Assembly: GCF_021730435.1 (NCBI RefSeq)
Contig: NZ_JABWGX010000020.1
Span: 25,115 to 89,114 of the forward strand
Length of the DNA stretch: 64,000 nt
Origin: Xanthobacter agilis
Lineage (GTDB): Bacteria > Pseudomonadota > Alphaproteobacteria > Rhizobiales > Xanthobacteraceae
Reading direction: 5' to 3'
Shown: positions 9,249-17,825 of the stretch, in pieces
Layout: every line of letters begins with the position of its first letter
Numbering within the stretch: the first letter of the stretch is position 1
Program-made: the position numbers and the translations under genes
Notes under the pieces: generated by a model
Databases searched by the model: none
What the model was told of the DNA's origin: nothing
Seen by the model: the letters and a program-made list of their open reading frames with translations, nothing else

Positions 9249-10849
9249 TCCGTCTCGTCCTGATCCTCGTTCTGCTCGCGGCGCTGGCTTTCGGCGCCTC
9301 CTGGATTGCCGACCGGCCGGGTGAAATCTCGGTGGTCTGGCAAGGCTGGCGGGTGGATACCACGGTGCCGGTGGCGCTCGCCGTCATCGCCGTGGTCACC
9401 GGCGTGATGCTCGCCTTGTGGCGGCTCATCGCCTTCCTTCTGGCCTCGCCGAAGCTGGTCGCGGCGCTCTCCCGCCGCCGGCGACGGGACCAGGGCCTGC
9501 GCGCCCTCAGCCGGGGCCTTCTCGCGATCGGCTCGGGCGATGCTGCCACCGCCCGAAAGGCGCGGGCGGAGGCGGCCCGGCTTTTGCCCCACGAGCCGCT
9601 CACCCACCTCTTGACCGCCCAGGCGGCGCAGTTCGACAACGATCCGGAAACCGCCGTCGCGGCCTTCAAGGCCATGGCCGCGCGTGCGGAAACCCGCCTT
9701 CTGGGGCTGCGCGGCCTGCACATGGAGGCCCGCAAGAGTGGCGACCGGGCCGCCTCCGCCGCCATCGCGGCCGAGGCCGTGGCCCATGCGCCGACGCTGG
9801 CCTGGGCCGCGGATGCGGTCATCGAGGCCCATTGCGCCGCCGGCGACTTCCGCGCCGCTCGCACGGTGCTGGAACGCCAGATGGCGCAGAAGGGCATCGA
9901 CAAGGCCCAGTATCGCCGCCGTCGCGCGGTGCTGCTGACCGCCGAGGCCATGGCGATCGAGCACGCCGATCCGCTGGTGGCGCGCGAGTTGGCGCAGGAG
10001 GCGGTGCGCCTCGCGCCCACCCTGGTGCCGGCCGCGGCCTGCGCCGGCCGGCTCATCGGCGCCGCCGGAGAACTGAAGAAGGCAGCGAAGATCGTCGAGA
10101 CCGCCTATGCGGCCCATCCCCATCCGGAGCTGGCCGAGGTGGAGGCGCACCTGCGCCCCGGCGACGCCGCCCTCGACCGGCTGCGCCGCGTGCGCATGCT
10201 GGCCGGCAAGGCGCCGGCCCATGTGGAAAGCGCCATCGCCCTCGCCCGCGCGGCCCTTGACGCGCACGAGTATGACGAGGCCCGGCGCACCCTGGAACCG
10301 CTGCTCGACGCGCCCAGCCAGCGGGTATGCCTGCTGATGGCGGAACTGGAGGCGGCGGAGCACGGCGACGTGGGCAAGGCCCGCGAATGGACGGCGCGCG
10401 CCGTGCACGCCGCCCGCGATCCGGCCTGGATCGCCGACGGGGTGATTTCCGACCACTGGCAACCCGTCTCGCCGGTCACCGGCCGGCTCGACGCCTTCGT
10501 GTGGGCGGTGCCTCCGGGAGTCTCGGCAACGCCGGTCCTCGAACATGGGGCCGAGCGGGTGATGGCGGCCATCGCCGCCGTGCGCGCCGGAGAGCAGGCC
10601 AAGGCCCTGGCCGAGGCCGCCGAGCGGGCGGCTCAAGAGGCCATATCCGCGCCGGAGAGCGCCGCGGCCCCTGCCGCGCCTACGGCCGATGTCGCTCCTG
10701 TGGCGGCGAAGGCCCCGCAATCTCCCCCACAGGACGCGTCGCCGCAGCGGCGCCCGGCCGATCCCATCCTGCCCGTGCCGCCGTTGCCGGACGATCCAGG
10801 CCCGGCCGGCGAGGAGCCCGAGACCAAGCGCCGCTTTTTCGGACTGTGA
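9245..10849 (+). CDS. HemY N-terminal domain/TPR membrane protein
   Basis: The 534-residue protein starts with two membrane helices (about residues 2-18 and 43-68) separated by the HemY_N signature DRPGEISVVWQGWRVDTTV. A basic stretch and many TPR-like helical repeats follow. The C-terminal 80 residues are Ala/Pro-rich. This is the alphaproteobacterial partner of the Mic60 gene; it is not protoporphyrinogen oxidase despite the shared name. It starts with GTG at 9245 overlapping the previous stop by four bases and ends the operon, just ahead of a strong terminator. Its biochemical role is not established. Confidence 0.82.
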   Translation: MIRLVLILVLLAALAFGASWIADRPGEISVVWQGWRVDTTVPVALAVIAVVTGVMLALWRLIAFLLASPKLVAALSRRRRRDQGLRALSRGLLAIGSGDAATARKARAEAARLLPHEPLTHLLTAQAAQFDNDPETAVAAFKAMAARAETRLLGLRGLHMEARKSGDRAASAAIAAEAVAHAPTLAWAADAVIEAHCAAGDFRAARTVLERQMAQKGIDKAQYRRRRAVLLTAEAMAIEHADPLVARELAQEAVRLAPTLVPAAACAGRLIGAAGELKKAAKIVETAYAAHPHPELAEVEAHLRPGDAALDRLRRVRMLAGKAPAHVESAIALARAALDAHEYDEARRTLEPLLDAPSQRVCLLMAELEAAEHGDVGKAREWTARAVHAARDPAWIADGVISDHWQPVSPVTGRLDAFVWAVPPGVSATPVLEHGAERVMAAIAAVRAGEQAKALAEAAERAAQEAISAPESAAAPAAPTADVAPVAAKAPQSPPQDASPQRRPADPILPVPPLPDDPGPAGEEPETKRRFFGL

Positions 10850-10891
10850 CGGCCTCGCGTTGGTCCACGCCACACCCGTGATCGAATGGAG

Positions 10892-10926
10892 AAGGCCCCG
10901 GCGATGCTGTTCGCCGGGGCCTTTTT
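10892..10926 (+). terminator. Rho-independent terminator of the hem operon
   Basis: A 13-bp perfect stem (10892-10904 with 10911-10923, core GGCCCCGGCGA) with a 6-base loop ends in a run of T. It lies 43 bp after the last gene of the hem operon and also separates it from the convergent gene that follows. Confidence 0.88.
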
Positions 10927-10945
10927 CATGTGTCCCGTCGCGTGT

Positions 10946-11245
10946 TCAGAAGGCGGTGAAGGCGACCGCGTGGTGTTCCACCTGGGGCGGGCTCGCCATG
11001 TGCGGCCCGGCGAGGCGGCGCCACTCCTGAAACTCCGGTGCGTTGCGGAAGTGCACCATGTGGTCTTCCACGCTGTCCCAGGTCACCACCAGGAAATAGC
11101 GGCTCGGTGTTTCCACGGACCGTTCCAGCTTGAGACCCCGGCAGCCACGCGAACGCTGGAAGAAAGGGGCGGCCTCCTTCACCGCCGCCTCGAAGGCTTC
11201 GGCGGCGCCGTCCTTGATCTCGATGGTTGCGACCTCATAGACCAT
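10946..11245 (-). CDS. Antibiotic biosynthesis monooxygenase (ABM) fold protein
   Basis: A 99-residue single-domain protein of the dimeric alpha/beta-barrel ABM/NIPSNAP type: MVYEVATIEIKDG at the start, then CRGLKLERSVETPSRYFLVVTW and a C-terminal LAGPHMASPP. Members include quinone-forming monooxygenases, heme-degrading proteins and many uncharacterised stress proteins. No residue here fixes the substrate. The start at 11245 has a perfect AGGAGG. It stands alone, convergent with the hem operon. Confidence 0.7.
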   Translation of the reverse strand: MVYEVATIEIKDGAAEAFEAAVKEAAPFFQRSRGCRGLKLERSVETPSRYFLVVTWDSVEDHMVHFRNAPEFQEWRRLAGPHMASPPQVEHHAVAFTAF

Positions 11246-11396
11246 GCTCGAGTCCTCCTTGGGGCGGGGGGACGCCGCGGCGCTTCTCATACATCATCCC
11301 GCGCGCAACAGGGGCCGGCGTGGTGCCCAAGCCGCTTGCAAAGGCGCGGGGGACGCGGCACACCATCCCTGTTCTTCACAGCATTTCGAGTGTCTC

Positions 11397-11810
11397 ATGG
11401 CCCATTGGCTCTACAAATCCGAACCCTTCAAATGGTCCTGGGACATGCAGGTGAAGGCCGGCGCCAAGGGCACCCATTGGGACGGCGTGCGCAACCACCT
11501 CGCCAAACAGCAGATGCTGGCCATGAAGATCGGCGACACCGGCTTCTTCTACCATTCCAACGAGGGCAAAGAGATCGTCGGCATCGTCGAGGTCATCAAG
11601 GAGGCCTACCCCGACCCCTCCGACCCCACGGGCAAGTTCGTGATGGTGGACCTCAAGGCGGTGAAGCCGCTCAAGACCCCCGTCAGCCTCGCCACCGTCA
11701 AGGCCGATCCGCGCTTCCAGGAAATGGCGCTCATCAAATATTCCCGCCTCTCCGTGCAGCCGGTGACCGACGAGGAATGGGAGCTTCTGTGCGCCATGGG
11801 TGGGGTGTGA
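11397..11810 (+). CDS. EVE domain protein
   Basis: A 137-residue protein made of one EVE (PUA-like) domain, the fold that reads modified bases in nucleic acid. The typical N-terminus MAHWLYKSEPFKWSWD, the WDGVRNHLAKQQML segment and the GDTGFFYHSNEGKEIVGI block are clear. Bacterial stand-alone EVE proteins have no firmly known role. The stop codon overlaps the start of the following methyltransferase as GTGA, so the two products are made together. Confidence 0.9.
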   Translation: MAHWLYKSEPFKWSWDMQVKAGAKGTHWDGVRNHLAKQQMLAMKIGDTGFFYHSNEGKEIVGIVEVIKEAYPDPSDPTGKFVMVDLKAVKPLKTPVSLATVKADPRFQEMALIKYSRLSVQPVTDEEWELLCAMGGV

Positions 11811-12469
11811 GTCGGCCCATCGCCGACCCGGACGCCTTCATCCGCGCCGAGACTCGCCTGCGACCCACCGCTCTGGTGCCGGAAATCGCGCTTCATGTGG
11901 CCGACGAGGCGGTGCCCATCTGGCATCGCACCGAGGAAGAATTGGGCGAGATGGGCCTGCCGCCACCGTTCTGGGCCTTTGCCTGGGCCGGTGGGCAGGC
12001 GCTGGCGCGCCATGTGCTCGATCATCCGGATACGGTGACCGGGCAGGAGGTGCTCGATTTCGCCTCCGGCTCGGGGCTGGTGGGCATCGCCGCCATGAAA
12101 GCCGGCGCCGCCGCCGTGACCTGCGCGGATATCGATCCCTTCGCCTTGAGCGCCATCGCCCTCAACGGGGCGGCCAATGGCGTGGTGCTGCGGCCATGGG
12201 GGGAAGATCTCATCGGCCGGGATCTCGGCTGGGGCACCGTGCTCGCGGGTGACATCTGCTATGAGAAGGACCTCGCCGAGCGGGTGTATGCTTGGCTGCT
12301 CGATCTGTCCCGGCGCGGCGCCCGCGTGCTCATCGGCGATCCGGGGCGCACCTACCTGCCCAAGGATCGCCTGGAGCAGCTCGCCGAATATCATGTTCCA
12401 GTGACGCGCGAGCTTGAGGACATGGACATCAAGCGCACCTGCGTGTGGCGCCCGCGCCCGGAGGGTTAG
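11807..12469 (+). CDS. Class I methyltransferase, ETF-beta lysine methyltransferase (METTL20) type
   Basis: The 220-residue protein carries the SAM-binding motif I DFASGSGLVGIAAMKAGA, followed by CADIDPFALSA (acidic loop) and GDICYEKDLAERVYAWL in the place of the catalytic D-x-x-Y-type motif. Overall it matches the METTL20-like group that methylates lysines of the electron transfer flavoprotein beta subunit, with an N-terminal IRAETRLRP region. L11 methyltransferase-like relatives are the main alternative. It starts with GTG at 11807 inside the EVE stop codon. Confidence 0.75.
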   Translation: MSRPIADPDAFIRAETRLRPTALVPEIALHVADEAVPIWHRTEEELGEMGLPPPFWAFAWAGGQALARHVLDHPDTVTGQEVLDFASGSGLVGIAAMKAGAAAVTCADIDPFALSAIALNGAANGVVLRPWGEDLIGRDLGWGTVLAGDICYEKDLAERVYAWLLDLSRRGARVLIGDPGRTYLPKDRLEQLAEYHVPVTRELEDMDIKRTCVWRPRPEG

Positions 12470-12576
12470 GGCCTCTTCCGACGCAAGGGATGCCCCGTGT
12501 GAAGAAAAGGCCTGAATGCAACAGCCGGAGCGATGGCGCGCGCGGGACAGGCGCTTGCAGGATAGGCGCTCGCGGC

Positions 12577-12948
12577 TCAGGCCCGGCGCGCCACCAGGGC
12601 GGTGCCGGCCACCACCAGCCACCCCGCGATCATGAGACTGCCACCGAACGGCGCGCTGCCGCCGAGCAGCTTCGCCTCCAGCAAGGCGCGGGAGGACAGG
12701 TCCCCGCTGAACAGCAGGGCGCCGAACACCAGCGCCGATGCGCCCAGGCGCAGCGGAAAGCTGCCGCGGGTGAGCTGGAGCGCGAGCGCAGCCAGCCCGC
12801 CCACCGCGGCGGCGTGCAAAATCAGGAAATAGGCTGCTGTTTCCAGCGTGGCGCCGCCGCCCACATGGGCCGCGACCGCCGCCGCGGCGACACCACAGGC
12901 GCCCATGAGCCCTGCGAGCAGAAGCAGAATCCGTGTCCAGAGATCCAT
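12577..12948 (-). CDS. DUF423 family small membrane protein
   Basis: About 123 residues with four predicted membrane helices (starting LLLLAGLMGACGVAAAAVAA), the conserved AAYFLILHAAA block and a LLFSGDLSSRALL loop. These match DUF423, a family without known function. ATG 12948 and GTG 12954 are both possible starts; GGAGG lies 10 or 4 bases upstream respectively. It is convergent with the methyltransferase gene and lies next to the transposase remnant. Confidence 0.8.
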   Translation of the reverse strand: MDLWTRILLLLAGLMGACGVAAAAVAAHVGGGATLETAAYFLILHAAAVGGLAALALQLTRGSFPLRLGASALVFGALLFSGDLSSRALLEAKLLGGSAPFGGSLMIAGWLVVAGTALVARRA

Positions 12949-13062
12949 TAGCACGGTACCTCCATATGCGTATACTTATAGGACGCCAGAGCAATTTCAG
13001 TAAAAGTGTGAGGCGCATTTGCGCCGAAGCAGATGGCTAGAGCGTTTTCGGCCGAGCGCGGC

Positions 13063-13287
13063 TCATCGGATAGCCCCTGCGTTGCGGCAACGATTTCGCC
13101 ATTTGAAGTAGACGGCGATTGCGGCGCGTTTGACGAAGTCCCTGAAGTTGACGAGAATCTTATCGTGTTGTGTTGCAACGCGTCGAAATTCTTTGATTTT
13201 GTTGAAGACACGCTCGATCCGGCTGTGCTCATTGTGGAGCTCCGTGTCGTGGCCGCGCCGCAGCTTGCGCTCCCGACAATCGGGGCC
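13063..13287 (-). pseudogene. C-terminal remnant of an IS5-family transposase
   Basis: An open stretch of 74 codons, closed by stops on both sides, reads RIERVFNKIKEFRRVATQHDK followed by NFRDFVKRAAIAVYFKW. This is the YREK-type C-terminal signature of IS5/IS427-group DDE transposases, including the conserved Glu of R-I-E-R. There is no start codon, no N-terminal catalytic Asp and no recognisable element end, so this is a decayed fragment. Base composition around 12955-13210 is visibly richer in A+T than its neighbours. Confidence 0.78.
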
Positions 13288-13338
13288 TCACGCCGATCGC
13301 CCTCGCCGCGATGAAGCGCGCGGACACCACGGGCGAGA

Positions 13339-14130
13339 TCAGGCGGCCACGTCGGCACCGAGGCGCAGCGCGGTGACGGCGGCATCCATTTCCACCCGGC
13401 GGGCGGCGCGACGGGCGGTGGCGGCCTCGTCCTCCCCCCACAGCTCGCGGTTCCAGTCCTCATCCACATGAGCGGCCTGCCATGCGGTATCAGCGTCGAT
13501 CACGCCCTCGGCCACGGCCAGCGCCAGCAGGGCCGAACCGGTGAGGGTCGTCATCACATGCACCGCCGCCAGCGGCAGCGCCGCGCCGGGGAGCAGGGCC
13601 GCGACCCGCGCCAGGGAGTCCCCCGGCTGGGCCACATGGCACACCCCTTCCGACAGGAAGAACGGCGCCCCATGGGTCTCCCGCGCCCAGTCCAGGACCG
13701 GATCCCAGTGCCGCGCCTGCCGCTCCACCAGGGCGGTCGGCCCCTCGGCGCGGTAGAACAGCATGTCCGTGCCGGCATAGCGCACCACCTCGTCGCGCAC
13801 GGCATCAGCCTCCGGCGCAACCCGGTCGATGGCCACATTCGCAAGGCGTGTCAAAGGCATGGACAGCGGATCGATCTCGCGCGCCTGGGCGTCCCATTCC
13901 TTCGCCAAGGCCTCGGCAAGGGCGCGGGTCGGGACCAGGAGCAGGTTGCGCGCCGGCGTCCGCACCGCCCGACCATCGAGCAGAAGGGTGAAGCCGCCTT
14001 CGGCCGCGCTGACCGTCACATCCTTATAGAAGCGCTTGGGCCGCGCCGGCCGCAGTGCCGCCTGGGCCCGCGCCACGGGATCGGCCGGCTCTGCGCCGCC
14101 CGCCTCAAGGTCTGTCAGCAGTTCGCGCAT
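13339..14130 (-). CDS. ATP12 family F1-ATPase assembly chaperone
   Basis: This 263-residue protein matches the ATP12 family, which in mitochondria binds the F1 alpha subunit during ATP synthase assembly and is found in alphaproteobacteria. Supporting blocks are RPKRFYKDVTV, LLLDGRAVRTPARNLL, EWDAQAREIDPLSMPLTRLANVAID, and the late ALAVAEGVIDADTAWQAAHVDE. Its 5' end overlaps the HAD phosphatase gene by 16 bp, consistent with one transcript containing the zinc-ribbon, HAD and ATP12 genes. Confidence 0.9.
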   Translation of the reverse strand: MRELLTDLEAGGAEPADPVARAQAALRPARPKRFYKDVTVSAAEGGFTLLLDGRAVRTPARNLLLVPTRALAEALAKEWDAQAREIDPLSMPLTRLANVAIDRVAPEADAVRDEVVRYAGTDMLFYRAEGPTALVERQARHWDPVLDWARETHGAPFFLSEGVCHVAQPGDSLARVAALLPGAALPLAAVHVMTTLTGSALLALAVAEGVIDADTAWQAAHVDEDWNRELWGEDEAATARRAARRVEMDAAVTALRLGADVAA

Positions 14131-14861
14131 CCTGGTCCTCCCGCGCGCGCGCCTGAAGCCGATGCCAGCAGGTCCGCCACCGCCTCCGGCACGTCGTGGA
14201 AGCGCTCGACCACGCGCTGGGCGCCGGCGTGCCACAATTCATCCGTGGCGTGATAGCCCCACGACACCCCGAGCGCCGCCGCACCGGCGGCGCGCGCCAT
14301 CGCCATGTCATAGGAGGTGTCACCCACCACCACGGTGCGCGCCGGGCCGATGCCCACCTCCATCATCGCCTGCTGTACCATGGCCGGATGCGGCTTGGAG
14401 GGCGCGTCGTCGGCGGTCTGGATGGTGGTGAACCAGCCATCCATGTCTTGAGCCTGCAGCACCCGCGCCACGCCACGCCGGGCCTTGCCGGTCACCATGC
14501 CCAGCACCACGTCGTCGCGCGCCCGCAACGCCGCCAGCACCTCCCGCGCGCCGGGAAACATGGGCTCCGGCGGCTGTGCGTCCCGCAGCCGCATGAAGGC
14601 GCTGCGATAGGCCTCCGCCATCTGCGCCACTGGATAGGCCGCATCCCCTTGCGCCAGCACCGTGAACGCCTCCGGCAAGGACAATCCCACCACCGAGAGC
14701 AGCCGTCCGCGCTCGGGCACGGCAAGGCCCATCGCCCCGTGGGCGTCGTGCATAGCGGCGACGATCATGTGCTGGCTGTCCACCAGCGTGCCGTCGCAAT
14801 CGAACAGCACCAGGGTGAGCGGAGCCTCTGGCGTGGCGGAAGAACCGTCAGGCAAACTCAT
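14115..14861 (-). CDS. HAD-IA family phosphatase (phosphoglycolate phosphatase-like)
   Basis: A 248-residue haloacid dehalogenase-superfamily hydrolase. Motif I is LFDCDGTLVDS (nucleophile Asp near residue 21), motif II MVTGKAR, motif III Lys in PSKPHPAM, and motif IV VVGDTSYDMAMARAAG. The helical cap between motifs I and II places it in subgroup IA with Gph-type enzymes; the substrate is not determined. It overlaps the zinc-ribbon gene by four bases (ATGA) and the ATP12 gene by 16 bases. In related bacteria this HAD protein often sits between rluC and the ATP12 gene; here rluC lies about 5 kb away. Confidence 0.88.
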   Translation of the reverse strand: MSLPDGSSATPEAPLTLVLFDCDGTLVDSQHMIVAAMHDAHGAMGLAVPERGRLLSVVGLSLPEAFTVLAQGDAAYPVAQMAEAYRSAFMRLRDAQPPEPMFPGAREVLAALRARDDVVLGMVTGKARRGVARVLQAQDMDGWFTTIQTADDAPSKPHPAMVQQAMMEVGIGPARTVVVGDTSYDMAMARAAGAAALGVSWGYHATDELWHAGAQRVVERFHDVPEAVADLLASASGARAGGPGCANC

Positions 14862-15673
14862 CGCACGGACATCTTCTGGGTTGCGATATCATAGACCCAT
14901 GTGGCCCCCGAAGGGTCCTGAAACAAGATCTCCTTGAAGCCACGCTGCTCGCACTGCTTGGGGAAAGGCCCCGCGACGATCAGCTCGGCCGCCGTCTTGG
15001 CGGAGAAATTGAACTTGATGGTCAAGGTGGTGTCCTGGGGCCCCGAGGTGCTCACCTGCAGGTCGAGGCCGTTCTGGGCGAAGCTGTCCTGCTTGTTCTT
15101 GGCAAAGGCGCGGCGGGATTCGGGATCACCCGCCGGGGCGTCCTCCGCCGGCGCCACGGGGGTCGTGGGCGTCACCGCCACGCGCGGCGCCGAATCCAGC
15201 GCGGCGGCCCCCGGCGGCGGGGCAAAGGGCATGGCCGGCGGTGTCGTCGCAGGTTCAGGCAAGACGGCGCGCGGCGGCGCAGGCGCAGCGGACAGGGGCG
15301 CGGCCGGCGGCGGCGCGAGCGGCGGCTCGGCTGCCACGGGCGGCGGCGAAACGGGCGCCGCGGTCGGCACGTCCACGCGCGGCAGCACGTTGACCGTCGG
15401 CGGCACCGCAGATTCCGCCGCGGCTTCTGGCGCCTGAGCCGTGACCGCGGCCGGCGGTGCCACGGGCGCTGACGCCGAGCCCCGCGGCGCCGGCGACGAC
15501 AGCACCCACCACACGAGGGCACCGGCCACGAGCGCGACGACTGTGCCGGAAAGCCCCACCACCACCGGCGTCAGGACGCCCGAGCGCAGGGAGCGACCGC
15601 AGAACGGGCACTGCGTCTCCTCGGGATAGACCTGCGCGCCGCAGCCGGGACAGAAGTCGTGCTTTGTGTTCAT
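14858..15673 (-). CDS. Zinc-ribbon, single-pass membrane protein of unknown function
   Basis: The 271-residue protein starts with a zinc ribbon (Cys8, Cys11, Cys22, Cys25 in CPGCGAQV and CPFCG). One membrane helix follows at about 36-59, then a Pro/Ala-rich linker (about 60-165) and a folded C-terminal region of about 90 residues with a central LTIKFNFSAKTAAELIVAGP and a paired-Cys-free end. The likely topology is a cytosolic ribbon and a periplasmic C-terminal domain. It is not assigned to a known function. It heads a probable operon with HAD and ATP12. Confidence 0.75.
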   Translation of the reverse strand: MNTKHDFCPGCGAQVYPEETQCPFCGRSLRSGVLTPVVVGLSGTVVALVAGALVWWVLSSPAPRGSASAPVAPPAAVTAQAPEAAAESAVPPTVNVLPRVDVPTAAPVSPPPVAAEPPLAPPPAAPLSAAPAPPRAVLPEPATTPPAMPFAPPPGAAALDSAPRVAVTPTTPVAPAEDAPAGDPESRRAFAKNKQDSFAQNGLDLQVSTSGPQDTTLTIKFNFSAKTAAELIVAGPFPKQCEQRGFKEILFQDPSGATWVYDIATQKMSVR

Positions 15674-15855
15674 ACCTCACCGTCTCCGTCGCCCGCCGAC
15701 TGGCTCGCCAGACCGGTCCGCGGCACCTGCCCCGCCGGGCCGATTCGACCGGGGCGAGCTTGCGTCTCCCCGACCATGTCAGGAGAGCCTGATTTTTCAG
15801 CCCCGCCCGCACGGCGGCGCCGAAAAGCAGCTCTAACAGAGCAATGTGGCAGCGC

Positions 15856-17814
15856 CTAATTGGGATTGCCGAAATCCAGAGCGGGCGGTGGCGCAGCGTC
15901 GAGGTTCGGAGACAGGCTGTCGAACTGCTGCTGAATCTGCTGCTGATCGAGCTGCACGGCACTGCCCTTGTAATGGGTCACCATCTGCGGGAACAGGACG
16001 ATGAGCGCCACCATGATGAGCTGAATCACCACGAACGGCACCGCGCCCCAATAGATCTGGCCGGTGGTCACGGGCTGGGTGAGCTTGCCCGTGACCCGAT
16101 CGAGGTAAGGCGTCTTGGCTGCGACCGAGCGCAGGAAGAACAGCGCGAAGCCGAACGGGGGATGCATGAACGAAGTCTGCATGTTCACCGCCAGCATCAC
16201 GCCGAACCAGATCAGGTCGATGCCGAGCTTGTCCGCCGCCGGTCCCAGCAGCGGAATGATGATGAAGGCCAGCTCGAAATAGTCGAGGAAGAAGGCCAGC
16301 ACGAACACCAGGAGGTTCACCGCGATCAGGAAGCCCGTCTGCCCTCCCGGCAGTGACACCAGCAGCTCTTCCACCCATTTGTGCCCGTCCACCCCGTAGA
16401 AGGTGAGCGAGAACACGCGCGCGCCGAGCAGGATGAACAACACGAACGCCGACAGCTTGGCGGTGGAATAGGTGGCCTGCCGCATCAGGTCGAACTTGAG
16501 CCGCCCGCGCGCCGCGGCCAGCGCCAGCGCGCCCACCGAGCCCATGGCGCCGCCTTCGGTCGGGGTCGCGACGCCGACGAAGATGGTGCCGAGCACCAGG
16601 AAGATGAGCGCCAGCGGCGGCACCATCACGAACACCACCTGCTCCGCCAGCTTGGACAACAGGTGCAAACGGAACACCCGGTTCACCACCGCGATGACGA
16701 AGGCGAGCGCCACCGTCGCCGACATGGCGAGCACCACATAATCCGAACCGAACTTCACGCCGCTGCGCCCCATGAGCACGATCGACAGGGCGATGGCGAG
16801 GGCCAGCGTGAGATAGAGCGAGGGCGTGAGCAGCCGCGCCGTTCCGGCCATGATGAAATAGAGCACCACGAACGCGCCCACGCCCCACACCACCGTGTTG
16901 GCAACGGCGGGCAGCAGGTCGGCGCTGAGATGCGGCAGGCCGCCGGTGGCGATCAGCAGAGCAAAGCCGGCAGCGGTCAGCGCCCCGAGCACGCGGGCGA
17001 AACCGGTCTTCTCGTCGGGCGTACGCAGGGTCTGCGCCGCCAGCGGCAGGCCGGGCGCCGCATTCGGGAAGAAGGACGAGACGATGAAGATGTAGACTGC
17101 GTAGAGCCCCGCGAGCATCAGGCCGGGGATGAAAGCCCCCTCGTACATGTCGCCCACCGAGCGGTTGAGCTGGTCGGCCATGACGATGAGCACGAGCGAG
17201 GGCGGAATGATCTGCGCCAGGGTACCCGATGCCGCGATGACGCCGGAGGCCACCCGCCGGTCATATCCATAACGCAGCATGATGGGCAGCGAGATGAGGC
17301 CCATGGAGATCACCGAGGCCGCCACCACGCCGGTGGTCGCGGCAAGCAGCGCGCCCACGAAGATCACCGCATAGGCAAGGCCGCCGCGGATGGAGCCGAA
17401 CACCTGCCCGATGGTATCGAGCAGGTCCTCGGCCATGCCGGAGCGTTCCAGGATGAGGCCCATGAAGGTGAAGAACGGCACCGCAAGCAGCACCTCATTG
17501 TTCATGGTGCCATAGACGCGCTCGGGCAGCGCCTGAAGGAAATCCGGTCGGAACAGGCCGAGCCAGATGCCGACGAGGCCGAAGATGAGGCCGTTGGCTG
17601 CCAGCGAGAAGGCAACTGGATACCCCAGCAACAGGAACACCACCAGTGCCACAAACATGATGGGCGCCATGTTGTGGATGAACCAGCCGCGAAAGCCGGG
17701 CTCGGCGGCGAAGGCGGTGTCGGGGAGGAACGAGACGAGCGCGAACGCCGCAAACAGCACGACGGCCAGATGCGCGAGACGCGGGCGGCGCAGGGCCGAG
17801 AACAGTGCGAGCAT
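15856..17814 (-). CDS. dctM: TRAP transporter large permease (DctM)
   Basis: A multi-spanning membrane protein of about 652 residues, the ion-coupled subunit of a tripartite ATP-independent periplasmic transporter. Family motifs include VPFFTFMGLILERSGMAEDLL and ASGTLAQIIPPSLVLIVMADQ. It is over 200 residues longer than a typical DctM, with extra helices between the two halves and a Gln-rich C-terminus. AGGAGG precedes ATG 17817 by 3 and ATG 17814 by 6 bases; the latter spacing is better. It follows dctQ directly. The substrate is unknown, since no binding protein gene is adjacent. Confidence 0.92.
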   Translation of the reverse strand: MLALFSALRRPRLAHLAVVLFAAFALVSFLPDTAFAAEPGFRGWFIHNMAPIMFVALVVFLLLGYPVAFSLAANGLIFGLVGIWLGLFRPDFLQALPERVYGTMNNEVLLAVPFFTFMGLILERSGMAEDLLDTIGQVFGSIRGGLAYAVIFVGALLAATTGVVAASVISMGLISLPIMLRYGYDRRVASGVIAASGTLAQIIPPSLVLIVMADQLNRSVGDMYEGAFIPGLMLAGLYAVYIFIVSSFFPNAAPGLPLAAQTLRTPDEKTGFARVLGALTAAGFALLIATGGLPHLSADLLPAVANTVVWGVGAFVVLYFIMAGTARLLTPSLYLTLALAIALSIVLMGRSGVKFGSDYVVLAMSATVALAFVIAVVNRVFRLHLLSKLAEQVVFVMVPPLALIFLVLGTIFVGVATPTEGGAMGSVGALALAAARGRLKFDLMRQATYSTAKLSAFVLFILLGARVFSLTFYGVDGHKWVEELLVSLPGGQTGFLIAVNLLVFVLAFFLDYFELAFIIIPLLGPAADKLGIDLIWFGVMLAVNMQTSFMHPPFGFALFFLRSVAAKTPYLDRVTGKLTQPVTTGQIYWGAVPFVVIQLIMVALIVLFPQMVTHYKGSAVQLDQQQIQQQFDSLSPNLDAAPPPALDFGNPN

Positions 17815-17825
17815 CATCGGCCTCC

